A stretch of DNA of 64,000 nucleotides from contig NZ_CP080519.1 in the NCBI RefSeq assembly GCF_019468465.1, positions 372,001 to 436,000 on the forward strand, written 5' to 3'. The first letter of the stretch is position 1. Each line of letters opens with the position of its first letter. The notes beneath the pieces were generated by a model. That model made no database searches and was not told the DNA's origin. It saw only the letters and a list, made by a program, of their open reading frames with translations. Origin of the DNA: Amycolatopsis sp. DSM 110486 (GTDB taxonomy: Bacteria; Actinomycetota; Actinomycetes; Mycobacteriales; Pseudonocardiaceae). Both the position numbers and the translations under genes were made by a program. Of this stretch, positions 59,046 through 64,000 are shown in pieces.

Positions 59046-59763
59046 TGGACTCGACCGAGATCACGGGCACCAGTTCGTTGCCGAGGGTTTCGAGGAAGCT
59101 CACGACTTCGGCGGCGACGGAGCGGTGCTGCCGGTCGTTGAGCACGTCGTGGTGGGCGCCGCGGACGACGGACAGGCGGGCGCGCGGGGCGGATTTCACC
59201 ATGCCGGCCAGGGTTTCGCGGTCGGCGAGCGGGTCTTCGTCGCCGATGAGCACGAGTTGCGGCAGCGGAGGGGCCGACCGGTAGGCGGCGCGCAGCAGCG
59301 CCTCGGGCACGGGGGTGGCCAAGGCGCCGCGCTCGTCGATCGACTGGGCCGAGAGCACCCCGCGGTGGGCCGGGCAGCTCGTGCGGACGTCGAGTTCGTC
59401 GTCCCAGGCACCGGTCACCCCCGCCGGGCCGGGCAGCCCGGCGAGCACGAGCGCGTCGGGCCACCACGGTTCCGTGCCCGCGCCCGATCCGGCCAGCGCC
59501 GCCAGGGCCACGGCGCCGGAGTCGGCGCCGGCCAGCACCAGCGGACGGTCGGTGAGGTCGGCCGTCGCAGCGGTGAGTTGGTCGGCGAAGCGGGCCAGGT
59601 CCAGGTCCACAGCGTCGACGACCCGGACGCGGTAGGCGTCGGCGGCCAGCCGAGTGCCGAAGCGCGTGTACGCGGCGCGCGTTTCGCCTCGGCCGGGCAC
59701 GACGAGCACCGTGCCCCTCGTGCGCAGCTCCGCCGGGGCGGGGAATTCTCGATACAGGCTCAC
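59035..59763 (-). CDS. small alpha/beta hydrolase
   Basis: A 242-residue alpha/beta hydrolase: VLVVPGRGETRAAYTRFG (oxyanion), Ser in LAGADSGAVALAAL, Asp in VLIGDEDPLADRE and His in VVRGAHHDVLNDRQHRS. The HHDVLND block is typical of hydrolases that accompany luciferase-family monooxygenases in sulfur or ester catabolism (inference from context). The GTG at 59763 overlaps the LLM stop by four bases (GTGA). Confidence 0.85.
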   Translation of the reverse strand: MSLYREFPAPAELRTRGTVLVVPGRGETRAAYTRFGTRLAADAYRVRVVDAVDLDLARFADQLTAATADLTDRPLVLAGADSGAVALAALAGSGAGTEPWWPDALVLAGLPGPAGVTGAWDDELDVRTSCPAHRGVLSAQSIDERGALATPVPEALLRAAYRSAPPLPQLVLIGDEDPLADRETLAGMVKSAPRARLSVVRGAHHDVLNDRQHRSVAAEVVSFLETLGNELVPVISVESSAW

Positions 59764-60761
59764 CGGCCGGCTCCTTCCAGTTGGCGCTGCCAGCCGAGTG
59801 CGGGCGCGATCTCGGTGGCGATGGTCTCGAGCGCCCGGATCGCGGTGTCGTGGTCCGGGATCGCGGGGTTGAACTGCGTGATCAGATCGGTCGCCACGGG
59901 CAGCACCCGCTCCCGCTCGAACGCCGCGACGATCTCGTCGGGATGGCCGTAGAACGCGTGGAACCGTCGCAACGACTCCTCGATTCCCACGCCTGCCGGG
60001 AAAACCCCGCGCGAGCCGAACCGCAGGGCCGCGCGGTGCACGTCGTCGCCGATCTGCGCCAGCGCGGTTCGCCGGTCGGACGCGGGGAACACCAGGCGCG
60101 ACAACCCGATGCGCGGGGTGCGCGGCTCGCGCCAGGCCGCCAGGTACGCGTCCGCCCACGGCCGCTGCACCTCGTCCGTCGGTTGGTCGTAGCCGTACGC
60201 CGCCCGGTTGAGCAGGAGGTTGGAGCGTTCCCGGGCCGCGTGTTCGGCCCCGGGCGCGCTGAACACCCCCTGCCACAAGCGATCCCCGAAACCGGACGCC
60301 GGTGGCTGGACCGTGAACCCCGGCGTGCCGACCTCTTCGCCGGCGAGGGCGGCCCTCAGCACGGCCAGGCCCTCGGTGGTCAGCTCGCGTTTGCGGGTGA
60401 CGTCGCGGCCGAACGCGGCGTACTCCGTCTCACTCGCCCCGCTGCCCACGCCGACCTCGACCCGGCCGCCGGACAGCGTGTCGACGACGGAGATGTCTTC
60501 GGCCAACCGCACCGGATCTTCCAGCGGCAGCACGGTGATCGCCGTGCCGAGCCGGATGCGGGTGGTGAGCGCGGCGGCGTGGGCGAGGAACGTCCACGGC
60601 GACGACAGCCCACCGCCGGCCGGGGGCACGTGGTGCTGCGCCACCCAGCCGACGTCGAAGCCCAGCTCGTCGGCGACGACGAACAGCTCCTGGGCGTTGC
60701 GGTAGACCTCGGCCAGGTCGGTGCCGCGGCCCTGCACATGGGTGAGGAAACCGAGCCTCAT
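59760..60761 (-). CDS. LLM-class flavin monooxygenase, first paralogue
   Basis: A 333-residue luciferase-family protein: LGFLTHVQGRGTDLAEVY, VDTLSGGRVEVGVGSGASET and a C-terminal PDEIVAAFERERVLP block. The ATG at 60761 overlaps the stop of the larger monooxygenase (ATGA). The residues 72 codons upstream in frame are not homologous. Probably oxidises the compound imported by the ABC system, alternately or together with its neighbour. Confidence 0.88.
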   Translation of the reverse strand: MRLGFLTHVQGRGTDLAEVYRNAQELFVVADELGFDVGWVAQHHVPPAGGGLSSPWTFLAHAAALTTRIRLGTAITVLPLEDPVRLAEDISVVDTLSGGRVEVGVGSGASETEYAAFGRDVTRKRELTTEGLAVLRAALAGEEVGTPGFTVQPPASGFGDRLWQGVFSAPGAEHAARERSNLLLNRAAYGYDQPTDEVQRPWADAYLAAWREPRTPRIGLSRLVFPASDRRTALAQIGDDVHRAALRFGSRGVFPAGVGIEESLRRFHAFYGHPDEIVAAFERERVLPVATDLITQFNPAIPDHDTAIRALETIATEIAPALGWQRQLEGAGR

Positions 60762-62110
60762 CGCACGCCCGCGGCGACCGGCGCCGAACGCTCGGCGGTG
60801 TGGCGGTTCTCGGGGATCGGCAGGCCGAGGTTGCCGCGCAAAGTCTCCGCTTCGTACTCGGTGCGGAAGAGCCCGCGCTTCTGCAGCAGTGGCACCACGC
60901 CTTCGACGAAGTAGGTCAGGTCCTCGTCGTTGCGGAACGCGAGGTTGATGCCGTCGAACGTACCGGCCGCGAACCACCGCTCGATCGTGTCCGCGACGGT
61001 TTCCGGCGCGCCCACGAACGGCGATTCCCGACGCTCGCTGAAGGTTTCCACGACCTCGCGCAGCGAGAGCTGCTGCGTTCGCGCCCGCTCGATGATCTTC
61101 GCGGCACCCGTGCGCCCGCCGCGCTCGGCGAGGTGCGCGACGTCGGGGAACGGCGCGTCGAGGTCGTAGCCGCTGAAGTCGTGGGCGCCGAACGCACGCC
61201 CGAGCAGTGCAAGGCTGGCGCCGAAGTCGTTGTCCTCCTCGGAAATCCGCGCCGCGCGCTGCCGCGCCAGCTCGTCGGTGCCGCGCACGACCGGGCCGCC
61301 GTGGATGAAGATCTTGATGTGGTCGGGGTCGCGGCCCGCGGCGGCGGTGCGCCGCTTGATGTCGGTGTAGTACTCCCGCGCCTGCTCGATCGGGCCGCCC
61401 GGCGCGTAGATGCCCTCGGCCACTTGGGCGGCGAGGTCGCGACCCTCCTCCGACACACCGGCCTGGAAGATCACCGGCTGCCCCTGCGGCGACCGCGACA
61501 GGTTCAGCGGCCCGGCCACGCGGAAGTGCTCGCCGACGTGCTCGAGCGCGTGCAGCTTGGCCGGGTCGAGGAACACGTCACGCTCGACGTCGGCCGGGAA
61601 GGCGTCGTCTTCGTAGGAGTCCCACAGCCCTTGCGCCACGCGCACCGACTCCAGCGCGCGGCCGTAGCGGGTGGTGTAGTCGAGGTGCTCTTCGAGCCCG
61701 TAGTTGCGGCTGGTGCCGGTGTCGAAGCTGGTGACGACGTTCCACCCCGCGCGCCCGCCGCTGATGTGGTCGAGCGACCCGAAGCGGCGCGCGAGGTTGA
61801 ACGGCGAGTTGTAGGTGGAGCTGGCCGTGCCGACGAGCCCGACGTGCCGCGTGTGCGTGGCCACGGCCGAGAGCAGGGTCAGCGGTTCGAGCCGGTTGAG
61901 GTAGTGCGCCGGGTAGCCGGCGTTGATGAACTGGCTGTCCACGATGAACAGCGCGTCGAACAGCGCGTGCTCGGCCGCCTGGGCCTGGCGGATGTAGTAG
62001 CCGATGTCGATCGACGCGTTCTTCGCGACGCTGGGGTCTTTCCACAGGCCGTGCTGGCCGGGGCCGCCGACGCCGTAGGGGTGCAGGGCGAGGTGGATCT
62101 TGCGGGGCAT
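60758..62110 (-). CDS. LLM-class flavin monooxygenase, NtaA/SnaA/DszA type
   Basis: A 450-residue monooxygenase of the NtaA/SnaA/DszA/SoxA group: IRQAQAAEHALFDALFIVDS, SGGRAGWNVVTSFDTGTSRN, YGLEEHLDYTTRYGRALESV and GPLNLSRSPQGQPVIFQAGV. Members oxidise EDTA, NTA, dibenzothiophene sulfone or similar compounds with FMNH2. The ATG at 62110 opens MPRKIHLALHPYGVG. It is encoded between the ABC importer and the smaller LLM, and the stop overlaps the latter's start. Confidence 0.92.
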   Translation of the reverse strand: MPRKIHLALHPYGVGGPGQHGLWKDPSVAKNASIDIGYYIRQAQAAEHALFDALFIVDSQFINAGYPAHYLNRLEPLTLLSAVATHTRHVGLVGTASSTYNSPFNLARRFGSLDHISGGRAGWNVVTSFDTGTSRNYGLEEHLDYTTRYGRALESVRVAQGLWDSYEDDAFPADVERDVFLDPAKLHALEHVGEHFRVAGPLNLSRSPQGQPVIFQAGVSEEGRDLAAQVAEGIYAPGGPIEQAREYYTDIKRRTAAAGRDPDHIKIFIHGGPVVRGTDELARQRAARISEEDNDFGASLALLGRAFGAHDFSGYDLDAPFPDVAHLAERGGRTGAAKIIERARTQQLSLREVVETFSERRESPFVGAPETVADTIERWFAAGTFDGINLAFRNDEDLTYFVEGVVPLLQKRGLFRTEYEAETLRGNLGLPIPENRHTAERSAPVAAGVR

Positions 62111-62132
62111 GGGAAACGTCCTTCCGTGGTGA

Positions 62133-62954
62133 TCAGGTGTGCAGCAGTGCGCGCAACGCCTCGCGCTCCGCACGGCCGGCCGACGCGGTGTGCAGCGTCG
62201 GCGCCGAGCTCACGAGCAGGCGCGTGTACGGGTGGCGCGGGGCGGCGACGACCTCGCGGGCCGTGCCGAGCTCCACGAGCTCGCCGCGGTAGAGCACCGC
62301 GACGCGGTCGGCGACCCCGGCGACCGAGCCGAGGTCGTGGGAGATGAACACGAGCGCGACGCCCGCGGCCCGCAGTTCCTTGAGGATCTCCAGGATCTGC
62401 ACGCGGTTCGCGGCGTCCAGCGCGCTCACCGGCTCGTCGAGGAACACGAGCTTCGGTTCGGTGATCAGGGCCCGGGCCACCGCGACGCGCTGGCGCTGCC
62501 CGCCGGACAGCTCGCCGGGCAGCCGCGTGAGCAGTTCCTCGTCGAGCCGGACCCGCTCGAGGTAGGTGCGGGCCCGCGCCAGCGCCTCGGCCCGGGGCAC
62601 GCCGCGCACCAGCAGCGGTTCGATCAGCGAGTCCGCTGTGGACAGTTCGGGATCGAGGCTGCGCAACGGGTCCTGGAACACGTACTGCACCACGCCGCGC
62701 CGGCGCAGCGCCCGCCACTGCCGGGCGCCGTAGCCGGTGACGTCCGTGCCGTCGAGCACGATCCGTCCCGCCGACGGGCGCACCAGCCCCAGCACCGTGC
62801 GGGCCAGCGTCGACTTGCCCGACCCGGTCTCGCCGATGACCCCGACGATCTCGCCGGGAGCGACCGTCAGCGAAGCACCGGCCAGTGCGCGCCGGCGCCG
62901 CCGTCGGTGTCCGTAGTGGACTTCCAGGTCCGTGACCTCGAGGACGTCGGTCAT
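62133..62954 (-). CDS. peptide/nickel-type ABC transporter ATPase (DppF-like)
   Basis: A 273-residue ATPase: Walker A IGETGSGKSTLARTV, Q loop YVFQDPLRSLDPEL, signature GELSGGQRQRVAVARAL, Walker B LVFLDEPVSALDAANR, switch His VFISHDLGSVA. The C-terminal PRHPYTRLLVSSAPTL is typical of DppD/F proteins. The ATG at 62954 overlaps the preceding stop. There is only a 22-base gap to the large LLM gene, so transport and oxidation are one operon. Confidence 0.93.
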   Translation of the reverse strand: MTDVLEVTDLEVHYGHRRRRRRALAGASLTVAPGEIVGVIGETGSGKSTLARTVLGLVRPSAGRIVLDGTDVTGYGARQWRALRRRGVVQYVFQDPLRSLDPELSTADSLIEPLLVRGVPRAEALARARTYLERVRLDEELLTRLPGELSGGQRQRVAVARALITEPKLVFLDEPVSALDAANRVQILEILKELRAAGVALVFISHDLGSVAGVADRVAVLYRGELVELGTAREVVAAPRHPYTRLLVSSAPTLHTASAGRAEREALRALLHT

Positions 62955-63844
62955 CCCCGGACCTCGCTGCCGGCCAGGAACCGGTCGAGCCCGTACTGCT
63001 CGTGCTCGCCGATGAGCAGCTTCGTGTACTCGTGCCGTGGGTGGTGCAGTACGCGGCGGGTCGGGCCCTGCTCGACGATCTCGCCGTCGCGCATGACCAG
63101 CACCTCGTCGCACAGCTGCGCGACCACCGCGAGGTCGTGGGAGACGACGAGCAGGGCGAGCCCCGAGCTTTCCCGCAGGTCGGCCAGCAGGTCGAGGATC
63201 TCCGCCTGCACCGTCACGTCGAGCGCGGTGGTCGCCTCGTCGGCGATGAGCACCTGCGGCTCGGCGGCGATCGCGGCCGCGATCAGCACTCGCTGCAACA
63301 TCCCGCCGGACAGCTCGTACGGGTACTGCGTGTACACGAGCTCCGGGTCGCGCAAGTGCACCGCCGCCAGCAGCTCGATCGCCCGCCGCCGGGCCGCGCG
63401 CCGCCGGTGGCCGAGCTTCACCCGCAGCACCTCGGCGACCTGCGCGCCGACCGGGATCGACGGGTTCAGATACGACGCGGGGTCCTGGAACACCGCGCTG
63501 ATCGTCGAGCCCCGCAGCGCGGTGAGCTCGGGCGTCGACAGTTCGGCCAGGTCGTGGCCCGCGACGTGGATGCTGCCGCCGGCCACGGTGAACCCCGGCG
63601 GGAGGATGCCCAGCACGGCCCGGCACGTGAGCGTCTTGCCGCTGCCCGACTCGCCGACGAGGCCGACGGTCCTGCCCGGTGTGAGCTCCAGGCTCACCCC
63701 CTTCACGACCTCGCGCCCGCCGGTTTCGTGCCCGTCGGTTTCGTGCCCAGTGGCTTCGTGGCGGATGCGCACGTCGCGCACGGCGAGCACGGGCCCGGCG
63801 ACCCCGCTCGCGGCGGGCGCGGCGCTTTCGGTGAGGGCGGTCAT
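62951..63844 (-). CDS. peptide/nickel-type ABC transporter ATPase (DppD-like)
   Basis: A 297-residue ATPase: Walker A VGESGSGKTLTCRAV, Q loop AVFQDPASYLNPSIP, signature YELSGGMLQRVLIAAAI, Walker B VLIADEATTALDVTVQ and switch His LVVSHDLAVVA. An unusual insertion ATGHETDGHETGGRE near residues 30-45 repeats HETxG and is rich in acidic and His residues. Its TGA overlaps the next gene (ATGA) and its ATG overlaps the permease stop. Confidence 0.93.
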   Translation of the reverse strand: MTALTESAAPAASGVAGPVLAVRDVRIRHEATGHETDGHETGGREVVKGVSLELTPGRTVGLVGESGSGKTLTCRAVLGILPPGFTVAGGSIHVAGHDLAELSTPELTALRGSTISAVFQDPASYLNPSIPVGAQVAEVLRVKLGHRRRAARRRAIELLAAVHLRDPELVYTQYPYELSGGMLQRVLIAAAIAAEPQVLIADEATTALDVTVQAEILDLLADLRESSGLALLVVSHDLAVVAQLCDEVLVMRDGEIVEQGPTRRVLHHPRHEYTKLLIGEHEQYGLDRFLAGSEVRG

Positions 63845-64000
63845 GCCGTACCTCCGGCTGCGACTCGGCGGGTGGTGGCCCGGGTGTGCGCCGCCGCGCC
63901 CGACACGTCGCGGATCGCGTCGGCGAGCAGGTTGGCGGCCCACACCGTGGCCGTGATCAGGAGCGCGGGCGCGACCGGCGCCCACGGTTGGTAGCTGAGG
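63841..64000 (-). CDS. ABC transporter permease (DppC-like), C-terminal fragment at the window edge
   Basis: The last 52 codons before the window end. LSYQPWAPVAPALLITATVW and ANLLADAIRDVSGAAA are the final periplasmic segment and helix of DppC-type permeases, where AFNLLGDALRD is common. The stop overlaps the ATPase start (ATGA). The rest of the gene and presumably the second permease and binding protein lie beyond the window. Confidence 0.85.
   Translation of the reverse strand, partial: LSYQPWAPVAPALLITATVWAANLLADAIRDVSGAAAHTRATTRRVAAGGTA

Overview
The window is very GC-rich, uses many GTG starts, has dense families of TetR, LysR, GntR and AraC regulators and F420/flavin-type oxidoreductases, and its tRNA genes do not encode CCA. 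This is the profile of a large-genome actinomycete; the style is closest to Pseudonocardiaceae such as Amycolatopsis (inference from family content only). No plasmid, phage or transposase gene was found. Most of the window is accessory catabolic and regulatory DNA rather than core genome.

Layout. 1-8.2 kb: the 3' end of a luciferase-like oxidoreductase, an SMP-30 lactonase, a P450, a frameshifted O-methyltransferase, an AraC regulator, a lipoprotein, an alpha/beta hydrolase lacking its histidine, and a decayed NTF2-like gene. 8.2-11.2 kb: an amidohydrolase, a divergent LysE/Lrp pair and the remains of an AidB-like acyl-CoA dehydrogenase. 11.3-15 kb: a TetR-controlled acyl-CoA dehydrogenase / APH-like kinase / SDR operon with two matching operators. 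15-19.6 kb: LysR with a DoxX/PPOX/quinone reductase operon, then a TetR/hydrolase pair sharing palindromes. 19.7-30 kb: a transmembrane Ser/Thr kinase, an LD-carboxypeptidase, an ECF41-like sigma factor with its probable target, a YeiH-type transporter with GntR, and AraC with a haloperoxidase-like hydrolase. 30-41.5 kb: a large Tat-exported discoidin protein, membrane proteins, a TetR regulon with three copies of one operator around an SDR and a hydrolase-SnoaL fusion, and a SulP transporter.

41.8-58.5 kb looks like an island for breakdown of nitrogen-containing aromatic or heterocyclic compounds. A RutA-like flavin monooxygenase diverges from an operon of FMN reductase, flavin reductase and a degenerate RibB-like protein. 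Next come a LuxR regulator, a ThDP-dependent decarboxylase, an isatin-hydrolase-like cyclase, a LysR regulator and a TrzN/AtzA-like amidohydrolase. The same 22-bp element precedes both the monooxygenase and the amidohydrolase, so one regulator probably controls both. The far side is decaying: a truncated second LysR abuts a truncated 3-hydroxyanthranilate dioxygenase, and an acyl-CoA ligase fragment lies further on. Between them are a 42-codon orphan gene and a compact array of tRNA genes (Trp, Gly, Thr, Lys, Lys, Asn, Ala) with several shortened or degenerate members. An ABC importer with an amidohydrolase and GntR follows.

58.5-64 kb: a tightly overlapping operon of a peptide/nickel-type ABC importer, two luciferase-family monooxygenases, a small hydrolase and a flavin reductase, probably an uptake-and-oxidation unit for a small organic (perhaps organosulfur) substrate.
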